From contig OZ024792.1 in NCBI GenBank assembly GCA_964017065.1, positions 2,501-66,500 on the forward strand: a stretch of DNA of 64,000 nt, written 5' to 3'. This document shows positions 20,340 through 31,615 of this stretch, piece by piece. Under the pieces are notes generated by a model. That model saw nothing but the letters and a program-made list of their open reading frames with translations. It was not told the origin of the DNA and ran no database searches. The position numbers and the translations under genes were made by a program. This DNA comes from Haliclona indistincta. Lineage: Eukaryota > Porifera > Demospongiae > Haplosclerida > Chalinidae. Numbering within the stretch: position 1 is the stretch's first letter; the number at the start of each line of letters is the position of its first letter.

Positions 20340-21853
20340 GAAGCACCAAAGGTGCAGATGCCTCGGTGCAGTACATGTAGCATGTATGGCATTTAATTAG
20401 CAGATGCATAATTATGACAGCACGTATATATGCATGCAGTAGATGCACGGAAGGATCAAAATAGTAACATGAAAGCATGCAATGTAAGCTGCAGTAGAAA
20501 CAAGTTAAAGTATACTGCAACAAGACTACTGCACTCATTGCTGTGAGAATACTGCTACAAATATATATCAACACTGAAACACAACTATCCACCATTCTAT
20601 AAATTCAGCAACTGCAGATGCATGCAGTATACAGGATTTCTGTACAGTAGTGCTTTAGTGATGCAATCAGAAGCCAATCAGTGCTGACCACAATTTAACT
20701 GGGCGTGTCTACAGTGTTCAGCATACCACGAGCGAGATAGCTTCCATAGCTTGCTTACACGATTTCTCTGGACCTGCGCTGCTATCCTGTAGTAAAATTC
20801 GAACCTATCAGCTTCTAGGCAGTCAACTGTGGACAGCTTTGCCTTTGGAGAAGTCCAGATCGCCAGCAACGGTAAACAAAGTAGGCAAATCACGCCATAA
20901 CTCGAGAACGAAGCTTTGTATCGAACTTTCGCTAGTTCACATCCGAGATAATATAGAGTTCTACCTCTATTGCAAGTTTCAGAGCTCACCGTTCAGCGTG
21001 CGCTGCAAAAATTGTGTAACAGACAGACAGACAGACAGAACGACAGACAACGCGATTTACAGTATGCCTCGTGGCTCCGCCCACCGAGGCATAATGAAGC
21101 ACCAAAGGTGCAGATGCCTCGGTGCAGTACAATGTAGCATGTATGGCATTCAATTAGCAGATGCATAATTATAATATGACAGCACGTATATATGATCCAT
21201 GGAAGGATCAAAACAGTAACATCAAAGCATGCAATGTAAGCTGCAGTAGAAACAAGTTAAAGTATACTGCAACAAGACTACTGCACTCATTGCTGTGAGA
21301 ATACTGCTACAAATATCAACAAACACGTACAACTATCCACCATTCTACAAACACACTAGCAACTGCAGATGCATGTATACAGGATTTCTTTACAGCAGTC
21401 ACAATGCTTTAGTTATGCAATCAGAAGCCAATCAGTGCTGACCACAATTCAACTGGGCGTGTCTACAATGTTCATTACAGCACACGCATACCACGAGCGA
21501 GATAGCTTCCATAGCTTGCTTACACGATTTCTCTGGACCTGCGCTGCTATCCTGTAGTAAAGTCTAACCTATCAGCTTCCAGCCAGTCAACTGTGGACAG
21601 CTTTGCCTTTGGAGAAGTCCAGATAGCCAGCAACGGTAAACAAAGTAAGCAAACCGCGCCATAACTCTAGAACAAAGCTTTGCATGGAACTTTCGCTAGT
21701 TCACAACCGAGATAATATTGAGTTCTACCTGCAGTGCAAGTTTCAGAGCTTACCTTCCAGCGTGCGCAGCAAAAATGGTGTAACAGACAGACAGACAGAA
21801 CGACAGACAACGCGATTACAGTATGCCTCGTGGCTCCGCCCACCGAGGCATAA
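20337..21853. repeat. Two tandem ~757-bp units (family E)
   Basis: Unit 1 (20337-21092) and unit 2 (21093-21853) are direct copies starting AATGAAGCACCAAAGGTGCA and ending CTCCGCCCACCGAGGCATAA. Each has (ACAG)n near its end and an ATGCCTCGGTG / CACCGAGGCAT inverted pair at the ends. The pair splits a TTTTAATAAAAAAAACTAAA sequence that is intact at 26.86 kb, so E inserted into the core flank of a C/D element and then duplicated, or inserted as a dimer. Confidence 0.8.
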
Positions 21854-21871
21854 TTAAAAAAAACTAAAAAG

Positions 21872-22372
21872 TGTAGGGATGACGCTTGAAAAAGTAAAGG
21901 AACAAGATGGGATGATGCTTGCAAAAGTAAAGGAACAAGATGGGATGATGCTTGCAAAGGTAAAGGAACAAGATGGGATGATGCTTGCAAAAGTGAAGTA
22001 TGAAAAGTCCCAAGTATCCCTACATCAGCGGCTTGAAGGAGGACGCAGTCCGATGAAGTAATTGACGGTTGTAAATAATTAGAGGTATCAGTGTTAGGAG
22101 GACGCAGTCCGATGAAGTAGTTGACAGTTGTAAATAACTAGAGGTATCTGTGGTTTGGAGGACGCAGTCCGATTAAGTAATTGACGGTTGTAAAAGGTAT
22201 AGGGAGAGGATTCCGCATTTGTCAGTTGCACGCCATCGCAGCAAGCCGCTGATGTAGGGATACTTGGGACTTTTCATACTTCACTTTTGCAAGCATCATC
22301 CCATCTTGTTCCTTTACTTTTGCAAGCATCATCCCATCTTGTTCCTTTCCTTTTTCAAGCGTCATCCCTACA
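21872..22372. mobile_element. Composite foldback D1
   Basis: Outer ends TGTAGGGATGAC...GTCATCCCTACA. Left arm 21872-22024, with three 33-bp units (AAAGTAAAGGAACAAGATGG core) closing in CCAAGTATCCCTACA. Right arm 22253-22372, with two units. The loop carries three copies of a ~60-bp satellite (GGAGGACGCAGTCCGATGAA). Each arm is bounded by its own inverted TGTAGGGAT pair. No coding capacity; repeat-encoded frames are artefacts. Confidence 0.88.
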
Positions 22373-22492
22373 CTTTTTAGTTTTTATGAAGAAAACTGAA
22401 CATACTCAACTGGTCACATGTTACAAAACCTTAAATAAGCAGACGGAGGGAATGAGTAGAGTCAGCATTACACATTAACTAGTGACTATGTT

Positions 22493-23335
22493 ATGCGCAA
22501 ACCATGGATCGGGACAATCCATGGATTGTGCTGCTCAAAGTATGGATCCGTGCTTTGCGCGGGCAATCCATGGATTGCCCAGCACTTGCGCGATCCATGG
22601 ATTGCGCAACCTTACCACACGTGTCACTAGGCGTTCGGGCAGTTGAAGTAGTCATATCATTCAGTGTCAAAAGCCGCCTTTGAGGACTGCATCACAAAAT
22701 CGTTTGTGCAGAAGAAGAAAGGAGCAAGGTGATTGGTCGAGAGTAAGGAAAAGGAAATCATGGCTTACCTTTCGGCTGGTGAAGATAAGGGCGATCCACT
22801 GAATGCCGGGGGCATGCTGTTTTTTCGTCTGGCACACTATGTTCTCTTATAATTGCAATGAACTATCTCTGCTAATATAGCAGGCTGTAATACTAGATAT
22901 GGAAGAATAAGAATCCAGGGATGTCTATAGAAGATTCTACTGAGGCCTTCTATTGCTAGTTTGATCACTGCATACCCTAGCTGCCCACAGCTATTACAGC
23001 CTGAACTCAAGACTCATACAGCCATATTCATCTAATGTATCTCAACCTTGCTGCCTCGATCAGTATACATAGCTATTTACTAGTTAGAATAAGGCTATAG
23101 GCAATCATGTTGAGCAGCATTGCTGCCGGAGGAGCTTCAGTGGCGAACGTCAGTGGAGTCCGCCGCTTCTCATGGGCGTCCATGCATCAATGGTTTGGCC
23201 GAGATCCATACTTTGAGTGCCTCGCTTGCGCGATCCATGGATTGAGCAGACAATCCATGGATTGTTGCGCAAAGCACGGATCCATACTTTGGGCAGCGCA
23301 ATCCATGGATTGTCCCGATCCATAGTTTGCGCACA
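22493..23335. mobile_element. Palindrome-rich foldback F
   Basis: The ends GCGCAAACCATGGATCGGGA (left) and the complement near 23335 (right) form ~100-bp imperfect inverted arms. Each arm contains three AATCCATGGATT-type palindromes. The ~600-bp middle has no recognised gene. Confidence 0.75.
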
Positions 23336-23394
23336 ACAACTACATAAATTAAGTGTAAAACATGCAACAGACAACTAAGAATGTTAAGTGCATT

Positions 23395-23890
23395 ATTCTG
23401 TCCAATATAAACTACTTTGCTAAGATGTTGAGCGTCCCACGGTTCTACATGGAAAGCAACAGTTTTTCTAATTGATATTCATTCCAATGCAATTTGCAAT
23501 GCAGTATTCACACTGGCGTAGAATTTTGTTGAGTGAATCAACACTTCCAAAAGCAGATTTGTCTCACTCTACTATGCATAATCTAATGTCTAAACAACTT
23601 TGCTAAGATATTCATTCCAATGCAATTTGCAATGCAGTATTCACACTGGCGTAGAATTTTGTTGAGTGACTCAACACTTCCAAAAGCAGATTTATTCCAC
23701 TCTACTATGCGTAATCTACTGTCTAAACAACTTTGCTAAGATGTTGAGCGTCCCACGGTTCTACATGGAAAGCAACAGTTTTTCTAATTGATATTCATTC
23801 CAATGCAATTTGCAATGCAGTATTCACACTGGCGTAGAATTTTGTTGAGTGACTCAACACTTCCAAAAGCAGATTTGTTCCACTCTACTA
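23395..23890 (+). repeat. Satellite G, ~2.7 tandem units
   Basis: Tandem 185-bp units with the same CACGGTTCTACATGGAAAGC and TTGTTGAGTGACTCAACAC landmarks; the middle one has an internal deletion. It is cut at CTACTATGCA by the next foldback. Confidence 0.88.
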
Positions 23891-23928
23891 TGCAAAAGTA
23901 AAAAATCTTTAATAAAAAAACTGAAAAG

Positions 23929-24440
23929 TGTAGGGATGACTCTTAAAAAAGGAAAGGAACAAGATGGGATGATGCTTGCAAAAGTAAAGGAACAAGATGG
24001 AATAATGCTTGCAAATGTAAAAGTCCCAAGTATCCCTACATCAGCGGCTTGCTGCGACGACGTGCTACTGACGAATGCGGAATCCTCATCCTATACATTT
24101 TACAACCGCGAATTACTTCATCGGACTGCGTCCTCCAAACACAGCTACCTGCAGCTTATTTACAACTGTCAACTACTTCATCGGACTGCGTCCTCCTAAA
24201 CACAGATACCTCTAGTTCTTCACAACCGTCAATTACTTCATCGGACTGCGTCCTCCAAACACAGATACCTCTAGTTATTTACAACCATCAATTACTCCAT
24301 CGGACTGCGTCCTCCTTCAAGCCGCTGATGTAGGGATACTTGGGACTTTTACATTTGCAAGCATTATTCCATCTTGTTCCTTTACTTTTGCAAGCATCAT
24401 CCCATCTTGTTCCTTTCCTTTTTTAAGAGTCATCCCTACA
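23929..24440. mobile_element. Composite foldback D2 (inverse loop orientation)
   Basis: TGTAGGGATGAC...GTCATCCCTACA with two 33-bp units in each arm (left arm 23929-24040, right arm 24329-24440). The loop carries four ~60-bp satellite units, reading opposite to those of D1 and D3. Beyond 24440 an arm continuation matches the complement of 20236-20339 and ends at the 24-bp palindrome (24567-24590). Confidence 0.88.
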
Positions 24441-24566
24441 CTTTTTATTAAAGATTTTTTACTTTACTTGTTCCTGTTACTTTTTTGATCACTATCAGTT
24501 TGAACTTATTAGTTGTATTCTATGTTAGATGTTATTTCATTTTTACAACTCTGTGAGCAGTACAAT

Positions 24567-24590
24567 TATCATTGCCGATAGGCAATGATA
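24567..24590. repeat. 24-bp palindrome, second copy
   Basis: TATCATTGCCGATAGGCAAT plus GATA, one base off perfect symmetry. It marks the outer limit of the D2-containing foldback. A short (TTA)n run follows to ~24616. Confidence 0.8.
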
Positions 24591-24961
24591 TGTTATTATT
24601 ATTATTATTATTATTGTCGCTTTACAGTGCTCATACATACAGTAGTGATGATAATGACAGATTGATACAGTTATAAGATAGTTAAGCACTGATGGTCTAG
24701 CCTCAACATGTGAGACAGCCAAAGAAAAGAAAACAAAAAAACAACAAAAACAGTCGATGACCGTGGATGACGTACAGTCTGATTTGAGCATCTATAGTTT
24801 GAGTAATCTTAAGCTTAGTGGCCAGGTGAGTAAAGGAAAGAAGTGATAGAACATTGATCGTGAGAGAGCGAAATGAATACAGGCAAGAGGAAGGTGAGAA
24901 AGTAGCAGAAATCACAAAGAAATCAGTAAAGACCAAAGATAAACAGGATGAAGAAGATGAG

Positions 24962-25483
24962 TTACAGACGAGAAATCTGGAGGAGAATAGCCAGAGTGAG
25001 AAAAACGCATAGGACGAGGGAGGACTTGAAAGGAGATGGCAGCAGAGGTGAGAGTGGAGGAGAGGGAAGAAGAAACGCTGGACGACTATAAGGTGTAGAT
25101 ACACGACGAGGCAAGGGTTGCAGTGGAACAGTAGCAACAGGTGAGGTCACAGTAGCAGGAGAAGAGGCTCGAGAGGAGGGCTGGTCGCTTGTTGGTGGCA
25201 AGCAGCTTGGGGCAGGCAAAGGGCGTCTAGAAGGAGACGAGGCGGAGGGAGATGTTGGTGGACAAGATAATGATGACTGAGATGGCGACAAAATCGAATG
25301 TGGCTGACGGTCCACACCGCTGGCGCAGTTGCTGACCTTCCGCTGGGTGACGTGAGCATGGCGGCCACCACGTGTGCTCGGGCCACCCCTAGCAGTGTTG
25401 AGCGGTTTGGGAGCCTGAGTAGTCTTGGTTGCTAGGCGAGAGCTCCTTCTCGCAGGCTCGGCGCAGTACTTGGTCTTAGCCAT
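24962..25483 (-). CDS. Unrecognised Ser/Pro-rich basic ORF
   Basis: An ATG-started 173-codon minus frame. The N-terminus is basic (ARRSSRLATKTTQAPKP), the middle is Ser/Pro-rich, and the C-terminus is hydrophobic. No known domain. The 3' part overlaps a second long open frame, so composition alone may explain it. It lies between two foldbacks and could be the first exon of a mobile-element protein. Weak support. Confidence 0.3.
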   Translation of the reverse strand: MAKTKYCAEPARRSSRLATKTTQAPKPLNTARGGPSTRGGRHAHVTQRKVSNCASGVDRQPHSILSPSQSSLSCPPTSPSASSPSRRPLPAPSCLPPTSDQPSSRASSPATVTSPVATVPLQPLPRRVSTPYSRPAFLLPSPPLSPLLPSPFKSSLVLCVFLTLAILLQISRL

Positions 25484-25588
25484 GACTGTCCTACTGCCTA
25501 CCCATTATTCTGTAGAAGCTAGAATAATCAATCAAAATAATCTAGAATAGAATAATGTAGGGATAATGTAGGGATGACCACGAATAAT

Positions 25589-28500
25589 GTAGGGATGACC
25601 ACGAATTAAGATGGCGGCTACTCATGTGTGAAAATTAGTTTTCGCACATATCTCTTTTGTTATACATTTCTACTGCATTTTAATTATCTCTGAGGGAATC
25701 TGAAGTGTAAGCGCTTGTAGGATGTCCATGTAAGTCGCCGGGATTGCTTGCTCGACGACGAAAATCAAGATGGCGACTCTCCGGCAGGGAGCAAGTTGCA
25801 GATCTTCGCAGTTTTAGCGTTTATCGAAATTCCAGACATCTAAGATTGATCAGGCGATTGTTCTGAGCATGGAAATACCTTTGGCGAAGCTGGCAGACGT
25901 TTCTAAAGAGGTAAAACAAAATCGCCGCCCACGCGAATTGTTCATCTTCTTTCTTCTTCTTCTTCTTCTTTCAGTAAGCCTAGCGCTGTCCTGAGTGAAC
26001 GAATCACTATCAGACCTGCACCATCGCACGTGTAGACTATATATATGGGGTAAGGCACTTAGTTCTTAGATAGGCATCAAACACTACCAGAAGCGAGTAA
26101 TCCTTGAAAAACATGGTTTTTGGACCGTTTTGGGCTGAGCGACTCCATTAATTAACCCTCTTGTCGCTGCCGATCATTGACTCCGCCCACATCAGTTTTG
26201 AAAGTGAGCTCGGTTCTCGCTTTCTCACTGCTCATGGGCGCTTCAGCGCGCAAGCTAGAGCCTAGAGGTATGAACAAGCAGTATACCATACCCTGGGTAA
26301 CACTGATCTGTCTATGCTGTCATCATGACCCACGGCAGGCGCGAACCGGACTACGGTGACTGCTACCCGAGTCTAGCTAGTAGGTTTCTTACACTAGCTA
26401 CGTGGCGTGAGCTGTACCTATAGGACCCCTGTGCTGTTGACAACTGGACGTTGGTCATTGTAAATGGCTAGAAGCCTCTGTGATCGTGATATCGACATCA
26501 ACAAGGCTCTACTAGGCGTGTCTACTCGAATCCTCTATCCCGGCGGACTCAGAGTCTTCCAGCCATGATCACCATAGTGTTCCACTGAGTTGTCAGCGTT
26601 AGTCTCTTCTTCATCCATTACAGTGCTAGGAAATATCATGTTGTCAACTCAACCTCTCTAACTAATTTAAACCTTTTCGTGATTGCCGATAATAACATTC
26701 CTCCTAAACAGGTTATGCACCTTCTCATCTACTAGCTAGTAACTGCTGCTCACAGAGTTGTAAAAATGAAATAACAGCTAGCATAGAATACAGCTGATAA
26801 TTTTAAACTGATAGTGATCAAAAAAGTAACAGGAACAAGTAAAGTAAAAAGGTTTTAATAAAAAAAACTAAAAAGTGTAGGGATGACTCTTGCAAAAGTA
26901 AAGGAACAAGATGGGATAATGCTTGCAAAAGTAAAAGAACAAGATGGGATGATGCTTGCAAAAGTAAAGGAACAAGATGGGATGATGCTTGCAAAAGTAA
27001 AGGAACAAGATGGAATAATGCTTGCAAATGTAAAAGTCCCAAGTATCCCTACATCAGCGGCTTGAAGGAGGACGCAGTCCGATGAAGTAATTGACGGTTG
27101 TAAATAAATATAGAGGTATCTGTTTTTAGGAGGACGCAGTCCGATGAAGTAATTGACACTGTTGTAAATAACTAGAGGTATCTGTGTTTGGAGGAAGCAG
27201 TCCGATGAAGTAGTTGACAGTTGTAAATAAGCTGCAGGTAGCTGTATTTGGAGGACGCAGTCCGATGAAGTAATTGACGGTTGTAAAAGGTGTAGGAAAA
27301 GGATTCCGCATCAATTTTGTCAGTTGCACGTCATCACAGCAAGCCGCTGATGTAGGGATACTTGGGACTTTAGCATTATTCCATCTTGTTCCTTTACTTT
27401 TGCAAGCATCATCCCATCTTGTTCCTTTACTTTTGCAAGCATCATCCCATCTTGTTCTTTTACTTTTGCAAGCATTATCCCATCTTGTTCCTTTACTTTT
27501 GCAAGAGTCATCCCTACACTTTTTAGTTTTTTTTATTAAAACTTTTTTACTTTACTTTAGATACTGATGTGAACGTGCACAGCCTCTTGAGAGTAAGGAG
27601 TGTGGTTTAAATGTTTAATATTACCAATCACAAGAATAATCATTCAATGAAAGGTTTAAAATTTCAAGTCCAGGTATGATTTGACAACATGATACTTGTT
27701 AGTATTATAATGGATGAAGAAGAGACTACTGAGCACTAGTACTGACAATTCATGATGCTGCGAGCCTAAATAGTAGGAGCACGCCTAGTAGAATCTTGTT
27801 GATGTCAATATCACACTCACAGAGGCTTCTAGTCCTTTACAACTTACGATGCGTGGTGTAGGAACCTTACTGTGCGTAGAATCTTGCCGCCGGTAATTAT
27901 AAGCTGAGAATACTCAAGTTGTTCACGTTTGTGTAAGTCAGCTTTAGTCTAACCCGCCATCTGAAGCTTTAACGAACAGATCAGTGTTATTTAGTATAGT
28001 ACTGGTCTAGACACATTTTAATACCTCTGGCTTGCGCGCTGAAGCGTCCAGAGCAGAGACAAAACGCAGTAGCGAGATAGCTGCAAAACTGATGTGGGCG
28101 GAGTTAACGATAAGAAGCGCTTAAGCGACAAGAGGGTTAATTAATGAAGTCGCTAGTCCAAAACGGTCCAAAAACCATGTTTTTCAAGGATTACTCGCTT
28201 CTGGTAGTGTTTGATGTCTATCTAAGAAGTAAGTGCACTAACCCAGATATATACACATGCGATGGTGCAGGTTTGGTAGTGATTCGTTCACTCAGGACAG
28301 CGCTATGCTTGTCAAAGAAGAAGAAGAAGAAGAAAGATGAACAATTCGCGTGGGCGGAGATTTCAGTTTACCACTTTAGAAACGTCTGCCAGCTTCGCCA
28401 ATGGTATTTCCATGCTCAGAACAATCGCCTGATCAATCCCAGATGTCTAGAATCTCGAGAAATGCTATAACAGGGAAGATCTGCAAATGCTCTCTGTCTT

Positions 28501-28679
28501 GATTTTCGTCGTCAAGCAAGCAGTCCCGGCGACTTTCATAGACGTCCTACAAGCGCTTACACTTCAGAGTCACTTAGAGATAGTTAAAATGCAGTATAGA
28601 TGTATAATAGTAGAGATATGTGCGAAAACTCATTTTCACACATGAGTAGCCGCCATCTTAATTCGAGGTCATCCCTACA
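25589..28679. mobile_element. Large foldback family C, complete copy C2, 3.1 kb
   Basis: TGTAGGGATGACCACGAATT at the left and its complement at 28679. The left arm (to ~26875) and right arm (from ~27519) are diverged inverted repeats, both carrying AAGATGGCGGCTACTCATGT, a CTT-rich tract, TTGATCAGGCGATT and the TTTTTCAAGGATTACTCGCT segment (arm-specific orientation). The composite foldback D3 forms the centre. Broken partial TGTAGGGAT starts precede it (25555-25588). No protein gene was found. Confidence 0.82.
26876..27518. mobile_element. Composite foldback D3 at the centre of C2
   Basis: Four 33-bp units in each arm, in the same order of sequence variants on both sides (ATAATG, ATGATG, ATGATG, ATAATG; the second carries AAAAGAACAAG in both arms). 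The loop has four ~60-bp satellite units. This mirror symmetry of variants shows the arms were copied from each other. Confidence 0.9.
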
Positions 28680-28703
28680 TATCATTGCCTATCGGCAACG
28701 ATA
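28680..28703. repeat. 24-bp palindrome, third copy
   Basis: TATCATTGCCTATCGGCAAC plus GATA, directly abutting the CCCTACA end of C2 and followed by satellite G. Confidence 0.82.
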
Positions 28704-29568
28704 ATAATCTACTGTCTAAACTACTTTGCTAAGATGTTGAGCGTCCCACGGTTCTACATGGAAAGCAACAGTTTTTCTAATTGATATTCATTCCAATGCA
28801 ATTTGCAATGCAGTATTCACACTGGCGTAGAATTTTGTTGAGTGACTCAACACTTCCAAAAGCAGATTTGTTCCACTCTACTATGCATAATCTATTGTCT
28901 AAACTACTTTACTAAGATGTTGAGCGGCCCACGGTTCTACATGGAAAGCAACAGTGCTTCTAATTGATATTCATTCCAATGCAATTTGCAATGCTGTATT
29001 CAGACTGGCGTAGAATTTTGTTGAATCAGTCAACACTCCTAAAAATAGATTTGTTCCACTCTGCTATGCATAATCTATTGACTGAACTACTTTGCTAAGA
29101 TGTTGAGCGTCCCACAGTTCTACCTGGAAACCAACAGTACTTCTAATTGATATTCATTCCAACGCAATTTGCAATGCAGTATTCAGACTAGCGTAGAATT
29201 TTGTTGAGTGACTCAACACAGATTTGTTCTACTCTACCATGCATAATCTATTGTCTAAACTACTTTGCTAAGATGTTGAGCGGCCCACAGTTCTACATGG
29301 AAACCAACAGTGCTTCTAATTGATATTCATGGCAATGCTGTAATCAGACTGGCGTAGAATTTTGTTGAGTGACTCAACACTCCTAAAAATAGATTGCTTC
29401 CACTCTACTATGCATAATCTATTGTCTAAGCTACTTTGCTAAAATTTTGAGCGGCCCACAGTTCTACATTGAAACCAACAGTGCTTCTAATTAATATTCA
29501 TTCCAATGCAATTTGCAGTGCAGTATTCAGACAGGCGTTGAAATTTGTTGAGTAACTCAACAAATTTC
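28704..29568 (+). repeat. Satellite G, ~5 tandem units
   Basis: Five ~185-bp units, the last three increasingly diverged (GGCCCACAGTTCTACATGGA variants). The last fuses at TTGAGTAACTCAACAAATTT with the 26-bp minisatellite. Confidence 0.9.
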
Positions 29569-29577
29569 AGTATGTCA

Positions 29578-30373
29578 GTGCAGACATGTTGGTACGGTAG
29601 GTAGTGCAGATATGTTGGTACAGTAGATAGTGCAGACATATTGGTACAGTAGGTAGTGCAGACATGTTGGTACAGTAGGTAGTGCAGACATGTTGGTACA
29701 GTAGGTAGTGCAGACATGATGGTACAGTAGGTAGTGCAGACATGTACGTTGGTACAGTAGGTAGTGCAGACATGATGGTACAGTTGGTAGTGCAGACATG
29801 TTGGTACAGTAGGTAGTGCAGACATGTTGGTACAGTAGGTAGTGCAGACATGATGGTACAGTAGGTAGTGCAGACATGTTGGTACAGTAGGTAGTGCAGA
29901 CATGTTGGTACAGTAGGTAGTGCAGACATGATGGTACAGTAGGTAGTGCAGACATGTTGGTACAGTAGGTAGTGCAGACATGATGGTACAGTTGGTAATG
30001 CAGACATGTTGGTACAGTAGGTAGTGCAGACATGTACGTTGGTACAGTAGGTAGTGCAGACATGATGGTACAGTTGGTAGTGCAGACATGTTGGTACAGT
30101 AGGTAGTGCAGACATGATGGTACAGTAGGTAGTGCAGACATGTTGGTACAGTAGGTAGTGCAGACATGATGGTACAGTTGGTAATGCAGACATGTTGGTA
30201 CAGTAGGTAGTGCAGACATGATGGTACAGTAGGTAGTGCAGACATGTTGTTACAGTAGATAGTGCAGACATATTGGTACAGTAGGTAGTGCAGACATGTT
30301 GGTACAGTTGGTAGTGCAGACATGTTGGTACAGTAGGTAGGTAGTGCAGACATGATGGTACAGTAGGTCATGC
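29578..30373. repeat. 26-bp minisatellite
   Basis: About 30 copies of GTACAGTAGGTAGTGCAGAC plus ATGTTG, with interspersed ATGATG and GTTGGTA variants. The period of 26 keeps all three minus frames open (26-residue repeats); these frames are artefacts. Confidence 0.95.
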
Positions 30374-31615
30374 AGACAAGAGGGCGTTGTATACTACGGC
30401 TGAATAATGATTTTGTAGAAATACAGCAGGCTGTATTCTGTGCAGTCATTGTCAAAGCTCTCTGTACTCGATCGTGAATGGTTTGCTCTTTTAGTATCCG
30501 GTTGGCGGTAACCTCGCATATTAGCTATGTACGGAGCGCGGGAAGAAAACAGCGCCATTTTCAAACTACCTCATTATTTATAGATCGAGGTCATATCCCT
30601 TCTCAATCATAAATCGAGGATTTCGACTCAGTTCGCCATTATCTGCTGCCAGCACACCGTGTCTCTACGGCGTAAACCCTGACACCGTGAGTTACTACGT
30701 ACACTACACACACTCACGTACAGTTCGAGTTTGTTGTCTGTTTTTCTTCAGTCCTACCACCCGAGCAGGCTACCAAATATTTCCTACCTGCAGCAGGTCA
30801 CCACCACCTTGCCGCTCCGAGTCACTCGCGTTCACCAAAATTAATGGCGCCTTTCTTTTCTATTCTTAGTCGCTGTCAACGGTTCTTGTTGACGCTTCTT
30901 TCTTTATCGCTCTTAACTTCCTTGCTTGTGGTCCTTCAGCACTTTAATAGTGACCTCTTCATCATCTGCGCGCCTTGGGTATACTTTATTGACTTCATAT
31001 TCGTCTTTCTTTCTGATTTGGAGTATCTTTCCCTTGTGTGTAGCATGTGTGCTGACCATATTGTCTCTCCTTCTCTACAGGATCATCATGCCACGGTGGT
31101 GCGGACCTGACTTGCTACTGAGCATAAATTGTGCTTCTCTGTCTCTTACTGCAGTGATTCATGCAAACACAGCTACAGATACATCACTAACTGCCTGAAT
31201 GGCTATATTTCTCTCTTCAGGGCAGCTTAAGTCACAAGGGTCAGACATGTTGCCTAGTCTGCTACTTATCCAGTAACCACTGATTCCCTCTGGTGCTTGA
31301 TAGCTACTCCCTCTCATCATAGCTGTGATACCAGCCAAACCACACCATCAGCAGCAGCATCCCATCTATCCCACTAATTAACAGACTGCTTGTGAGCCCT
31401 GCCTGCAGCTTGGTGATGCAAGTTTTTATCTTAATAACAATTCTTTATGTGGATATTCTTTTATTGTTAACTTATACAGTATCAAGCCATGTGACCTCCA
31501 TCAGCTAGCACATAGCATGAGGACAGCTGTGAGAAGTAACATACATGTAGTGTGTAGTATAGTCAGTAATGGGTAATGTAGTGGGTCCCCATGTACACAC
31601 ATGCACACACACTGT
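30374..31615. other. Unassigned stretch with one weak ORF
   Basis: No recognised gene. A frame opening ATGGCGCCTTTCTTTTCTAT at 30844 encodes 88 mostly hydrophobic residues with no family match. 31400-31480 is AT-rich. The boundary with the next inverted-repeat element is at ~31616. Confidence 0.4.

Noticed and set aside
21879..22061. KVKEQDGMMLA repeat protein (also at 26883 and 27320)
   Set aside because: Encoded by the 33-bp units of foldback arms; present on both strands because of inverted symmetry, with no supporting gene structure.
29578..30373. CRISPR-like array appearance
   Set aside because: Units are contiguous with no unique spacers, and the genome is eukaryotic; it is a minisatellite.
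29487..30455. Three long minus-strand frames of MSALPTVPT-type repeats
   Set aside because: They arise from a 26-bp minisatellite with no internal stop; all three frames are open, and no start or domain supports coding.
30844..31110. 88-residue hydrophobic frame
   Set aside because: Could be a signal peptide or membrane exon, but there is no family match, splice support or conserved neighbour; left as unassigned.
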